This document shows, piece by piece, positions 8,288 to 18,201 of a stretch of DNA of 64,000 nucleotides. The notes under the pieces were generated by a model. That model made no database searches. It was not told the DNA's origin and saw only the letters and a list, made by a program, of their open reading frames with translations. Each line of letters begins with the position of its first letter. The stretch's first letter is position 1. Location of the stretch: positions 67,169 to 131,168 of the forward strand of contig CALXSJ010000001.1 of NCBI GenBank assembly GCA_944391115.1. The letters are read 5' to 3'. The position numbers and the translations under genes were made by a program. The DNA is from an uncultured Victivallales bacterium (GTDB taxonomy: Bacteria; Verrucomicrobiota; Lentisphaeria; Victivallales; UBA1829).

Positions 8288-9373
8288 ATGAAAAAACTGC
8301 TTTTCATCATTCCAAGTTTGCAGACAGGCGGAGCCGAGCGAGTATGTGCCAATCTGGCGAATTATTTTGCCGAACATGGATATCAGGTTTCGATTGCCCT
8401 CCTCTATCATGATAAAAAGACGATTTATTCCCTTCATTCTTCCATCCGGTTCATCCATGTGCCGCCGTTAAGGTTCGGCCTTGCTCCGGCTGCACTGGCA
8501 TTTCTGCTGGAGCTGTTTTTCACGCGCCGGATTCCCGATGTTATGGTTGCCTTCATGTGGCATGCCAATGTCTTCGCCTCCATTTTGGCAAAGGTCTGTG
8601 GCCTCCGTTGCATTCTCTCAGAACATTGCAACCCGGAACTCGAAAAACACGTTCCGAACCTGATCCGTCTTGCGACCAGGTATTTCCATTATGCCGACAA
8701 GATGGTGGTGCTGAACATAGGGGCATTCCGCTTTATGAGCCAGAAAATAGGAATGCCGTCGGAACGGATTGTCACGATTCCAAATGCTTACGAGAAAAAC
8801 GTTCCATGTTATACGGAACGACTTATGAAACACCCCTATCTGCTGGCAGTCGGACGTCTGGATCCGGTGAAAGGATTTGACCGCCTGATTCGGATGTTTG
8901 CGGAAATCGCAAAACTTCACCCGGAAGAACATCTGGTAATCTGCGGTGACGGAAGGGAACGGGAAAATCTGAAAACACTTGCCGCTTCGCTCAGACTGTC
9001 TGACAAGATTCATTTTCAGGGAGAATGCCGGAATCTTGCGCCATGGTACCGCCATGCGGACACTCTGTGCTTCACCTCGCATTCAGAAGGATGGCCCAAT
9101 GTCATCATGGAGGCAATGGAACAGGGACTTCCCGTAATTGCTTTCGACTGCCACTACGGGCCCGCGGAAATGATCTCCAGTCATCGGAACGGGATTCTGG
9201 TTCCGCAGGATGATGAAGCATGCTATATCCGCGAGATGACGGCATATCTTGACCGTCTCCCGGAAAGCCGCGCCCGCTATTCCGCCGAAGCAATCCGTTC
9301 CATCAGGGCCTTTACCATAGACAAAATATATCCCCGCTGGGAAGCAATTGTCGAAGAAGAAACAAAGAGGTAA
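8288..9373 (+). CDS. GT4-family glycosyltransferase, tandem copy 2
   Basis: A 361-residue paralogue of the preceding gene with the same motifs (TGGAERVCANLANYFAEHGY, LAVGRLDPVKGFDRLI, SHSEGWPNVIMEAM with E-x7-E). I start it at ATG 8288, where the protein aligns residue for residue with copy 1; an upstream in-frame extension lies wholly inside copy 1. Most of the differences lie in the N-terminal acceptor domain and around residues 65-80 and 115-130, while the donor domain is almost unchanged, which would suit two transfers from the same nucleotide sugar to different acceptors. This last point is inference. Confidence 0.92.
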   Translation: MKKLLFIIPSLQTGGAERVCANLANYFAEHGYQVSIALLYHDKKTIYSLHSSIRFIHVPPLRFGLAPAALAFLLELFFTRRIPDVMVAFMWHANVFASILAKVCGLRCILSEHCNPELEKHVPNLIRLATRYFHYADKMVVLNIGAFRFMSQKIGMPSERIVTIPNAYEKNVPCYTERLMKHPYLLAVGRLDPVKGFDRLIRMFAEIAKLHPEEHLVICGDGRERENLKTLAASLRLSDKIHFQGECRNLAPWYRHADTLCFTSHSEGWPNVIMEAMEQGLPVIAFDCHYGPAEMISSHRNGILVPQDDEACYIREMTAYLDRLPESRARYSAEAIRSIRAFTIDKIYPRWEAIVEEETKR

Positions 9374-9379
9374 CATAAG

Positions 9380-10345
9380 ATGAAGCTTTTATCACAAATC
9401 ACCAGAAAACTTCCATTTCTTCGTAAACTGTATGCATTATATGATCAGGTGCAACGTCTGGAAACTCACGTTCATGAACTTCAGGCGCTTATGAATGAAT
9501 GCACAATTTCAAAAGATCCCCGCCGATCCGTTTTGGCATATGATTACCTGCGGAAAACCGGCAGGATTCTTGATCTGAACCATCCGCGTACCTTCAATGA
9601 GAAACTGCAGTGGCTGAAATTATACGACAATTCAGAATCTAAGGCGGTGTTTGTTGACAAATACAGGGTTCGCGATTGGATCAGAGATCAATTCGGAGAA
9701 CAGTATCTGATTCCCTTGCTGGGGGTTTGGAATCATTTTGAAGAGATTGATTTTTCACTGCTTCCGGATCGTTTTGTCATCAAACCCAACAACGGATCTG
9801 GAGACGGAGTTATTGTCCGGGACAGGAAAACACTTGATATTCCTTCATTGAAACAGCATTTTGCCCGATGCCTCTCCTCTGATTATGCAAGAAAAGCAAT
9901 GGAGTTGTGTTATCATGGAATTCAGCCGAAGATCCTGGTGGAAAAGCTGATGGAAGACAACGGAAAGCCTCTTTATGACTACAAATTTATCTGCATTCAT
10001 GGAAAAGCCGTGTACTGTTGGATTGATATTGACCGTTTCACGGATCATCGGCGTAATATTTATAATATGAACTGGGAACGTCAGCCTTTCACGATTCAAT
10101 ATCCATCCTCGGAACTTACTTTCAGCAAACCGGAAAATTTTGAAAAAATGATTGAAATTGCGGAACGCTGCTCCGCCCCCTTTATTCATGTACGTGTCGA
10201 TTTATACAATATTGGCGGAAAAATCTTTTTTTCGGAGATGACTTTTTTTTCCGGAGGCGGATATGAAAAATTCACTCCTGAAAAATATGACAGGCAGCTT
10301 GGAGAGCTGATCCATCTTCCTGATATGACACTCTTAGAGCAATGA
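9380..10345 (+). CDS. TupA-like ATP-grasp protein
   Basis: A 321-residue protein matching the ATPgrasp_TupA family: the family block FNEKLQWLKLYD (about 73-84), the nucleotide-loop region FVIKPNNGSGDGVIV (about 133-147), DYKFICIHGK (about 199-208) and the metal-binding end RVDLYNIGGK..EMTFFSGGG (about 272-294). A coiled coil is likely in residues 15-45. TupA takes part in teichuronopeptide synthesis in Bacillus, and relatives are common in capsule and O-antigen clusters, where they are thought to form amide or ester links on glycans. Six bases after the GT4 pair, so part of the same operon. The reaction here is unknown. Confidence 0.85.
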   Translation: MKLLSQITRKLPFLRKLYALYDQVQRLETHVHELQALMNECTISKDPRRSVLAYDYLRKTGRILDLNHPRTFNEKLQWLKLYDNSESKAVFVDKYRVRDWIRDQFGEQYLIPLLGVWNHFEEIDFSLLPDRFVIKPNNGSGDGVIVRDRKTLDIPSLKQHFARCLSSDYARKAMELCYHGIQPKILVEKLMEDNGKPLYDYKFICIHGKAVYCWIDIDRFTDHRRNIYNMNWERQPFTIQYPSSELTFSKPENFEKMIEIAERCSAPFIHVRVDLYNIGGKIFFSEMTFFSGGGYEKFTPEKYDRQLGELIHLPDMTLLEQ

Positions 10346-10364
10346 CCTGCGAAATCTATAACAA

Positions 10365-10378
10365 TCCCACAGGTGGGA
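10365..10378 (+). promoter_or_regulatory. Perfect inverted repeat covering the ribosome site of the next gene
   Basis: TCCCAC-AG-GTGGGA. The right arm includes most of GGGAG (10375-10379), the probable Shine-Dalgarno for ATG 10388, so a short hairpin could mask ribosome binding. A two-base loop is tight for RNA, so a protein-binding site is as likely. Confidence 0.3.
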
Positions 10379-10387
10379 GTCCCAGAC

Positions 10388-12439
10388 ATGTCTGACAGAA
10401 AAAACATTCTGAAAAAGCTTACTTCATTTTGGGCCGTTCCGGTTACAATACCCTCTCTCCGGGAAACCCGGAAGCAGACTTGCGTTTTCTGGATGCTGAT
10501 TGTCGCGGGTGCTATTCCCCTGTTTGTTTCCGGTATTTATAACGAACTGTATTTTAATTACATCTGCTGCTTTTACTGTTTGTTTTGCGCAATTGGATGC
10601 CTCCACAAGCTTCTCAAAAAACATGTATGGCTGGATCGCATTCTTTCTTTTCTTATTCTCAGCGCATGGGACATTCTGTTTTTGATTTTCTTCATTTTTA
10701 AAATGGCAAATTTCGGTGGTCTGAATCTGGAAAATGTATATCATCTGGTCTGTTTTCAGGGGTGGCTGGATTTCATGTATATGGATCCTCTTCTTGCCGC
10801 AGGAGGAATATTGGTGCTGATCCTGTTGATTTGCTTCACCTTTTTTCTTACCTATCTGTTATCCTGGTGCGTCGGAGATTACAATGGACGGGGCACGAAA
10901 GCGGCGTTTTCCGGTCTTCTCATATTTTTTACCGCACTCTTCTTCTATAATAACGTCGTGTTCCTGCAATTGAGCGATATTATGAAAGATTTTGCCTTTT
11001 CACAGAAATATGTAACGCTTAAACAGGAAGACTATGATGCTCACGGGATAAAACTGTGTCCCCTGCCATGGCATAAAGTGCAGGCTTCTCCCGGTAAAAA
11101 TCTTGTTTATATCATCCTGGAGAGCACGGAGCTGACTTTTCTGGACCAGAAACTGTTTCCCGGACTTCTGCCGAATCTGCTTCATTTCAGGGAATCCGCC
11201 CAGTCCTTTGACAACATGTCCATGGCTCAGAATGCAAAAACAACATTCGGAGCAATGTATTCCGCCATGACGGGGAGTTATCTGACGCCGGCCCATGCAA
11301 ACGGATGGTGGAATCCCAATATCTCCTCCTCGTTTTCCTCTTTGTCGAAAATCCTGCATAATGCAGGATATGAACAGCATTTTCTTGTCGGTCATTCCGG
11401 GAATTTTGCGGGAACGGAAAATTTCATTAAAGATCAGCAGTATGATTTTTTCTGGAGCGCGATAGACCGCAAGACACGAATCGCAAAATGGGAATACTCT
11501 GCCAGAGATTCTGTGGTATTCAAACAGGCCTGGCAGACTTTCCAGAAACTGGCGGGGAAAAATACACCTTTCAATATCACTTTATTGACAATTGATGCTC
11601 ACGGCCCAAACGGATTCTATTCTCCGGAAGAACCCGCCTACCCGTATCCGTCACCCTATTCCAGGCTCTTCAACGCCATGTATGCCAGCGATCACGCATT
11701 GGGAGATTTTATAAAAAAAATAAAAAATCATCCGAAATACAAGGATACCTGCATTGTCATCACCTGCGATCATCTTGCCCATTACTATACAGCATGTACA
11801 GAAGTCTTGCAGCAGTCACCCCGGCGTCGGCTTCTTTTCCTGATTGATAATTCCAGTGTGAAATCCTGGAAAGCTGATGTTCCCGCCTTGACATTTGATA
11901 TTGCTCCGACCATTCTTGACGCCATGGGGGTCAAGCATAATTACCGCTTCCCGCTGGGAGAAAGCCTTTATCAGAATCCGGATCCCCGACGTCTCAACTA
12001 CACCAAAGAACAGGAACGGGTTTTATACTTCTATGTGCTTCTGAAAAATGAAAACCGGAACTTGAACTTCCCCCTGGAAGTTTCCGTGCATATCAATCCA
12101 TTTCCGCTTCTGCAGATCAACTCCCACAGACTGCCGCTGCTTATTGGAGATGCGAATGATACTCCCCGGGATGGAGAAATCCTCGTAGTGCGCTTGTCTC
12201 GTAAAAATGAACCAATAAGGTGGAGAACGCATTATTTCAAATCTTTCAGTTCCTTCCATTTTTTTCTGAATTCCAAGCCGGGAGATATTATCTTTCTGGG
12301 AAAAACCGGAACCGAAAGACTGGCGGGTATGGAACTGCAGTCTGAGCCACAGACTTATTTCCTGGGCAGCATAATTCATGGAAAGAAGCAGATGGTTTCC
12401 GACAAAACAATTTCAAATCTCAAACTTTATTGCCGGTAG
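10388..12439 (+). CDS. LTA-synthase-like membrane phosphotransferase (alkaline-phosphatase/sulfatase fold)
   Basis: A 683-residue membrane protein. Five hydrophobic segments lie in roughly the first 190 residues, followed by an extracytoplasmic sulfatase-fold domain. It begins NLVYIILESTELTFL (about 238-252, metal-binding E), then the nucleophile region AKTTFGAMYSAMTG (about 281-294, Thr nucleophile), DAHGPNGFY (about 403-411) and ITCDHLAHY (about 457-465, metal ligands). Relatives move phosphoglycerol or phosphoethanolamine from a phospholipid to a glycan. A further beta-rich region of about 150 residues follows. I prefer ATG 10388 (GGGAG eight bases upstream) over GTG 10373. It closes the polysaccharide operon, so it probably decorates that glycan. 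Confidence 0.88.
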   Translation: MSDRKNILKKLTSFWAVPVTIPSLRETRKQTCVFWMLIVAGAIPLFVSGIYNELYFNYICCFYCLFCAIGCLHKLLKKHVWLDRILSFLILSAWDILFLIFFIFKMANFGGLNLENVYHLVCFQGWLDFMYMDPLLAAGGILVLILLICFTFFLTYLLSWCVGDYNGRGTKAAFSGLLIFFTALFFYNNVVFLQLSDIMKDFAFSQKYVTLKQEDYDAHGIKLCPLPWHKVQASPGKNLVYIILESTELTFLDQKLFPGLLPNLLHFRESAQSFDNMSMAQNAKTTFGAMYSAMTGSYLTPAHANGWWNPNISSSFSSLSKILHNAGYEQHFLVGHSGNFAGTENFIKDQQYDFFWSAIDRKTRIAKWEYSARDSVVFKQAWQTFQKLAGKNTPFNITLLTIDAHGPNGFYSPEEPAYPYPSPYSRLFNAMYASDHALGDFIKKIKNHPKYKDTCIVITCDHLAHYYTACTEVLQQSPRRRLLFLIDNSSVKSWKADVPALTFDIAPTILDAMGVKHNYRFPLGESLYQNPDPRRLNYTKEQERVLYFYVLLKNENRNLNFPLEVSVHINPFPLLQINSHRLPLLIGDANDTPRDGEILVVRLSRKNEPIRWRTHYFKSFSSFHFFLNSKPGDIIFLGKTGTERLAGMELQSEPQTYFLGSIIHGKKQMVSDKTISNLKLYCR

Positions 12440-12650
12440 ATGATTGTAGTGCCACCCGTTTTTCAAGGGCGGCATTACGTAGAAGCAGTCAAAAGATGTG
12501 GTTTCATTTTTGGGGAGTCCTTTATGGCACTTGCCGTTAAATACAACCGGGAGCACCCGTTTTCCCGCGAGTGCCTCATGAATTTTCTGATAGCCTTCCG
12601 GCGGATGCGCAACGACTGCCAGCCGTCCGGCCGGTGTGTCGAGAGAAGGT

Positions 12651-12693
12651 AAAACAGAAAGCCCCCGGTCCAGCAGGATCCGGGGGCTGTTTT
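12651..12693. terminator. Bidirectional intrinsic terminator
   Basis: A GC-rich hairpin (GCCCCCGG with CCGGGGGC, 12661-12687) flanked by AAAACAG on the left and CTGTTTT on the right, so each strand shows a U-tract after the stem. It lies between the convergent polysaccharide operon (+) and tail module (-). Confidence 0.85.
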
Positions 12694-12697
12694 GTCT

Positions 12698-13129
12698 TCA
12701 TTCCGCGTGGGTGTTGCCACCTGTTTGAATTTCTGAACTTTCCGCCGTTGCGCCATCCAGGCCGATGGCGAGATCCGACTTTGTCGCCTGAATGATCTTG
12801 GCGATTCCGGGAAGTCCGCTCTGGTTCGGAAGAAGGCTGACTGCTCCCTTGTTGATCTTGCCGGCAAAGATTCTGCCGTGCGGGGTCGGATCGTCGAGCG
12901 TGCCGGAAGATACACTGATGTATCCTGCCCAGCCGTCCTCCCAGATGATGACGCTCTTGTTCTGTGTCGATTTCGTCACGGAGGAGATGACGCTTTCCGA
13001 TGTTTCCGTTTTCCTGAGGATGTTCCCGGACGCGTCATACTCCGTGATTGTGCTCCGGGTCGCCGCGCATCCGGTCAGCACGAACAGGGCGACTGCCGAC
13101 AGAAGCAGGGTGAAAAGTTTGGTTTCCAT
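12698..13129 (-). CDS. Small lipoprotein at the end of the phage tail module
   Basis: A 143-residue protein with a lipoprotein signal (METKLFTLLLSAVALFVLTGC, cleavage before Cys21, lipobox LTGC). The mature part has no family I recognise; it contains VIIWEDGWAGYISVSSGT and ends in a polar tail. The start has AAAGGA seven bases upstream. It is the last minus-strand gene of the tail module, separated from the holin-like gene by 450 bases of hairpin repeats, and is followed by a strong terminator. A role like a phage Rz1-type spanin lipoprotein is possible from position, but it is long and not Pro-rich, so this is weak. Confidence 0.75.
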   Translation of the reverse strand: METKLFTLLLSAVALFVLTGCAATRSTITEYDASGNILRKTETSESVISSVTKSTQNKSVIIWEDGWAGYISVSSGTLDDPTPHGRIFAGKINKGAVSLLPNQSGLPGIAKIIQATKSDLAIGLDGATAESSEIQTGGNTHAE

Positions 13130-13175
13130 AATGTTTTCCTTTCCGGCGCACTGCGCCTTTAAAAATTAAATAAAA

Positions 13176-13260
13176 AATTGCGGAGCAATTTTGTGATCGT
13201 GCAGGACTCTCAGTCCTGCCGCGGTCCAGCTGCGCAAGCTGGTCGCCGCAGGCGAAATCT
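13176..13260 (+). repeat. Multi-hairpin interspersed repeat, class A, copy 2
   Basis: Four inverted repeats in a row: AAAATTGC-GGA-GCAATTTT (about 13174-13192), GCAGGACT-CTC-AGTCCTGC (13201-13219), CCAGCT-GCGCA-AGCTGG (13226-13242) and TCGCC-GCA-GGCGA (13243-13255), then AATC. The second to fourth units match the copy at 61048 almost base for base. Another perfect small palindrome, GGCGCA-C-TGCGCC, lies just to the left (13145-13157). Confidence 0.9.
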
Positions 13261-13421
13261 CCTCCGGCGGCGGTTCCAACCGCTAAAGGACGAGAAGCGA
13301 AGCTTCGAGAGCCGCCGGGACAGTCTGCAACCTCGTGAAAATGTCCGGCGCTCTCGCTGTTAAAAACATATTGAAAGAATGTCCGTGAAGAAAAAATGAT
13401 ATGGGGACGCCCGGAGCTCTC

Positions 13422-13572
13422 GAACTTTTCCTGACGAAAAGTTCTCGTCACTGAGCGGTCTGAACCGCTCCGGGCGGGGGATTTCGTGCTCCGCACGACC
13501 GGCGTTTCGCCGCCGGACCGCGACAAGGGCCGGAGGGCCCTTGACCCCGGGAAGAATGCCCGCGCATTCTTC
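13422..13572 (-). repeat. Multi-hairpin interspersed repeat, class B, copy 1
   Basis: Six hairpins in about 150 bases, given on the plus strand: GAACTTTTC..GAAAAGTTC (13422-13444), GAGCGGT-CTGA-ACCGCTC (13453-13470), TCGTGC-TCC-GCACGA (13484-13498), CCGGCG-TTTCGC-CGCCGG (13499-13516), CAAGGGCC-GGAG-GGCCCTTG (13524-13543), GAAGAATGC-CCGC-GCATTCTTC (13551-13572). Read on the minus strand, the last four are the same units in the same order as the class B copy at 25493. A GCGGTT..AACCGC and a GAAGC-GAA-GCTTC hairpin also lie between this and copy A2. Confidence 0.9.
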
Positions 13573-13580
13573 CGTTTTTT

Positions 13581-13841
13581 TTATTTTTTCAGAATCGGGA
13601 CGTTGATCATCGTGTGATACTGCTCGATCGCGGCGAGCTTTTCGCTGTTCTCGCTTACCTTGTCTTCCAGCTTCTCCAGGCGGTCGCAGTGTGCGCTCAT
13701 ATCGCTTGCGCAGTCGTCGCGGTGGACGTATTGCATCAGGCTTTTGTGCAGAAGCCGGATTTCCGTTGCCACCCAGCCGAGGACCGCGGTCATCACGGTA
13801 AGCGCGCCCGTGAGCATCGCGATTGCCCATCCTTCCGTCAT
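13581..13841 (-). CDS. Holin-like small membrane protein
   Basis: An 86-residue protein with one N-terminal transmembrane segment (MLTGALTVMTAVLGWVATEI, about residues 9-28) and a C-terminal coiled coil (CDRLEKLEDKVSENSEKLAA, about 52-71). Single-span plus coiled-coil proteins of this size at the end of phage tail modules are often holins or spanin-like helpers. Its start overlaps the upstream gene stop by four bases. Directly after its stop, the transcript would run into the class B hairpin chain. No endolysin gene accompanies it, so a lysis role is inference. Confidence 0.7.
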   Translation of the reverse strand: MTEGWAIAMLTGALTVMTAVLGWVATEIRLLHKSLMQYVHRDDCASDMSAHCDRLEKLEDKVSENSEKLAAIEQYHTMINVPILKK

Positions 13842-14245
13842 ATTGCCGCGCCCTCCTTTTCTTCGGTTTTCTTCCAGCCCTCCCAGCCGAAGAGTTCACA
13901 GTAGTTGCTCCAGCGGCGGGCCTTATTCATCCAGAGATAGCGCCGGATGTCATACCACCCGTAACGGTCCTTGACCAGCGTATAACAGTTCCGGCAGAAC
14001 CGGTCGTTTGCCGCGGTGAACTGTTCGCGCGTGCCGCCTTCGTAATATTCGACATCGTGGATCACGGCGGCGGGTTCGAAGATTCCCGCGCTTTCGGTGA
14101 CGAGCTTCCGGAGCCAGTCGGGGAATCTGTCCGGGCCGATCCCGTTGTAGATGCTTTCGATCTGCGTGATGCTGTATTTGTCCAGAATGTGGACGCCTTC
14201 CAGATCGAGGCCGTATGCCTTCCGGACAAGTTCAGGCGTTTTCAT
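13838..14245 (-). CDS. Tail-module protein with an HD-x3-Y motif (phospholipase-like or unknown)
   Basis: A 135-residue soluble protein. Its most conserved-looking stretch is FEPAAVIHDVEYYEGGTR (about 56-73), followed by AANDRFCRNCY (about 78-88). The order of an HD dyad, a Tyr and a later D/N-R-F with Cys residues resembles small phage phospholipase-A2-like or DUF1353-like proteins, but I cannot assign it firmly. It overlaps the holin-like gene by four bases and follows the LamG gene by two bases, so the three are translationally coupled. Residues 100-125 are Trp- and Arg-rich. Confidence 0.65.
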   Translation of the reverse strand: MKTPELVRKAYGLDLEGVHILDKYSITQIESIYNGIGPDRFPDWLRKLVTESAGIFEPAAVIHDVEYYEGGTREQFTAANDRFCRNCYTLVKDRYGWYDIRRYLWMNKARRWSNYCELFGWEGWKKTEEKEGAAI

Positions 14246-14247
14246 GG

Positions 14248-15207
14248 TTATGCCTCCTGTGTCGGCGTGAATTCATTTGCCAGAGCTGCTATCTCTGCGT
14301 TGTCAAGTACTCTGTTGTATACTCTTACACTTGAAAGACAGCACTCAGCTCCTTCATATGCTCTGTTTTTGAAAAAGTGATAAGGCGTATTGCCCATCAT
14401 GAAATACGTCGAGGATGATGGCAGGTCTCTATTTGTTGCAAATCTTGAAGTGAAAGAGCCATTAACATATGCCGAACAAACTTTTCCAGAGTAAGTTATG
14501 CAAAGATGATACCACTCATTGGTCGTTATTGTCGTGTTAAACGAGCCATCATCACCATACCCGGTTAGACGTAACTGTGAATTGTCAATGAAGAAGTAAT
14601 ACCAGTTTCCTGTAGAATAGGAACTATTGCTCAGCCCCATAAAGTATGCCGCACTGTCAAGCGAATTGAATTTTATATAGAAGCTCCATGTTCTGCTTTT
14701 ACTTCCGGATGGAATGTCAGCCGTATCTGTCGTATAGACAGCCGCTTCTTTCGCCATTTCAACGCAGGGCATGTTTCCATACATCGAATAGGTTATATCA
14801 CCACTCTTAGTTAAACTTTGTCCCGTTTCCGCTGTTGCCTTGTCTTCCGCAAGAGGCGCGTAGAAGACAAGTCCGTCCGTGGGGATTACAGCTGTAAATA
14901 ACTCAGCATAAACAAGCGCATCCGCGCTGTATACGCTTCCGGCCTGCGGCGTTACGGAAGTATAGGAAAGCCCCGTTGTCACGGTGTCTTCGAACGTGTA
15001 GACTCCGTCATTCAGGACGGCCCTGTAACCGGTCCATGTTTTTGCGGACGTGTCGACGGAGGCGCACTTGTAGTATTCCGCCGATCCGCCTCCTCCGGCG
15101 AGAGGCAGGAAATACTTGTTGTCAAGCAGCAGCCCTTTCTGTCCGACTTTCGGCTTTGAGGAGCTGAGGAAAAGACCGTCGAATAAAAAACCGGTTCCAT
15201 CTGACAT
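14248..15207 (-). CDS. LamG/concanavalin-fold domain protein (tail fibre or receptor-binding candidate)
   Basis: A 319-residue protein. The first 110 residues hold a small domain with TLNG-like carbohydrate-tower character; the rest is a LamG-type jelly roll starting at GLVFYAPLAEDKATAETGQS (about 119-138), continuing through WSFYIKFNSLDSAAYFMG and ending with the typical SSVRVYNRVLDNAEIAALAN (about 293-312). These domains bind glycans or proteins; in tail modules they decorate fibres. I start at ATG 15207, behind a near-perfect AGGAGGTG six bases away, rather than further upstream. Only one base separates it from the stop of the preceding gene. Confidence 0.85.
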   Translation of the reverse strand: MSDGTGFLFDGLFLSSSKPKVGQKGLLLDNKYFLPLAGGGGSAEYYKCASVDTSAKTWTGYRAVLNDGVYTFEDTVTTGLSYTSVTPQAGSVYSADALVYAELFTAVIPTDGLVFYAPLAEDKATAETGQSLTKSGDITYSMYGNMPCVEMAKEAAVYTTDTADIPSGSKSRTWSFYIKFNSLDSAAYFMGLSNSSYSTGNWYYFFIDNSQLRLTGYGDDGSFNTTITTNEWYHLCITYSGKVCSAYVNGSFTSRFATNRDLPSSSTYFMMGNTPYHFFKNRAYEGAECCLSSVRVYNRVLDNAEIAALANEFTPTQEA

Positions 15208-15208
15208 G

Positions 15209-15550
15209 TTACACCTCCTGTTCCTGTTCAGTTTCGGTTGACTGAACGGGCAGCTCGAAGTTCCAAAGAACCGTGATAGGCTGCCCGTCATTTGTAGAGA
15301 TGGAACCGTCCGAAGAAGGCGTAAGCGCCTGTGCTGTCATAGTATTTCCGACTGGTTCCGAAGTGGCATATGCAGGTTTCACGCTTGACCCGCCAGACGC
15401 GCTTCCGGAAATGGTTCCGAAACTTCCGCTGCTGTCCTTGTAACGAGTTACAACCTGTCCGTTGACAAGAGCGTTGAAAATCAAAATTGCCCCCTCCGGG
15501 ACAACGGCAGAGGAAAAGTCCGCGTCTTCGTATATTTTTTTAACGTCCAT
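15209..15550 (-). CDS. Small tail-module protein of unknown function
   Basis: A 113-residue acidic, Gly/Ser-rich protein (GTISGSASGGSSVKPAYA in the middle, acidic tail TETEQEQEV). No transmembrane segment, no recognised domain. Because it lies between the collagen-like fibre and LamG genes, with a one-base gap to the latter, it may be a fibre-tip or assembly accessory. The ribosome site is AAAGGACAAAAACAT-like, acceptable. Confidence 0.65.
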   Translation of the reverse strand: MDVKKIYEDADFSSAVVPEGAILIFNALVNGQVVTRYKDSSGSFGTISGSASGGSSVKPAYATSEPVGNTMTAQALTPSSDGSISTNDGQPITVLWNFELPVQSTETEQEQEV

Positions 15551-15579
15551 ATGTTTTTGTCCTTTCCTATTCTGATGGG

Positions 15580-15963
15580 TTATACCGAATCATAAAATTC
15601 CTGGACGATGATTGAAACAGAAAAATCAATGAAAAAAGGACCCAGCCATGCACGAATAACCGGGGTGACAGAACATTCCACCACCGGAGTCCCTGAAAAA
15701 TATCCGTTTTCTCCAAGTTCGACCCCAAAAGGGAGTTCTCCTGAATGAACAGCATACCTTTCTGCAGGTGTTTCTAAGCCAGGTCCTCTGACATCCAGAT
15801 GCTTGTTATAAATAGGCCTATTGAGTGGAAGCTTAAAATATGTGCTTCCTAAAACATAAAGAGAAATTCTTTCCCATATTATATTGTTTTGAAAATAGAC
15901 ACGTTTTATACTATGCCCCTGATAGAACAGCATACCTGCTTCATGTCCATTCGCGCATATCAT
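15580..15963 (-). CDS. Small tail-module protein of unknown function
   Basis: A 127-residue protein starting MICANGHEAGMLFYQGHSIK. It contains Ig-fold-like beta segments (VHSGELPFGVELGENGYFSG, about 73-92), reminiscent of cadherin-like putative-Ig repeats in which ligand-binding proteins state 'more X than Y gives Z', but a single repeat is too little to be sure. I choose ATG 15963 because GGAGG lies seven bases upstream; the ATG at 15969 is too close to it. The upstream fibre gene ends at 15966. Confidence 0.6.
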   Translation of the reverse strand: MICANGHEAGMLFYQGHSIKRVYFQNNIIWERISLYVLGSTYFKLPLNRPIYNKHLDVRGPGLETPAERYAVHSGELPFGVELGENGYFSGTPVVECSVTPVIRAWLGPFFIDFSVSIIVQEFYDSV

Positions 15964-15965
15964 AC

Positions 15966-17692
<1,727 letters not shown>

Positions 17693-17702
<10 letters not shown>

Positions 17703-18187
17703 ATGTTTTTCTCCTTTTTTATCCGGCATGCTTCTCTGGTCAGGGATTCCTTGATTTTCTCCCAGTCCGGCCCGAGTCCCTCGTAGCGGTAATTGCGCTC
17801 TGTCTGAATCAGCAAATCGTTGAGTTCCGTGAAGTCTTCGGATTCCTCGATCGCGCATCCGAGATGTCCGAGAATTTTCAGATGGTTTTTCATGACGGAG
17901 ACGGACGCCGTCCCGTCGGACGCGCCGGAATCCTTTGCGGTCATGAGCTCCTCGTGATAGACCATCGCCCGCGCGACGTGCTTTTCCACGCACAGAATGC
18001 AGGAATCCATTTTGACGAAGCGGTTTTCGTGCAGGAAGCGCCCGATTTCATCCTCGAATCTCCGCATGGAGTTTTCCCGGAATCTTCTTGCGCCGCACGC
18101 CGGACATTTTTCCGATGCTTCGCGCTCCCGCTTCTGCTGTTTGAGTTTCGCTTCCAGATCTTCTTTCGTAATATTCGAGTATGGCAT
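17693..18187 (-). CDS. Tail-module zinc-ribbon-like protein
   Basis: A 164-residue mostly helical protein starting [20 protein letters not shown], with one CPAC motif (about 25-28) and a CILC motif (about 56-59), together a plausible four-Cys zinc site. The remainder is helical ([20 protein letters not shown]). I start at ATG 18187 because GGAGG lies five bases upstream; a longer frame would overlap the preceding gene. The stop overlaps the fibre start by ten bases. No named family is recognised; a fibre-assembly chaperone would fit the position, as inference only. Confidence 0.65.
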
Positions 18188-18201
18188 GGTTTCCTCCGTT
18201 T

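Noticed and set aside
12440-12652. Possible 70-residue protein directly after the LTA-synthase-like gene
   Set aside because: No ribosome site, no recognised motif, and it runs into the bidirectional terminator.
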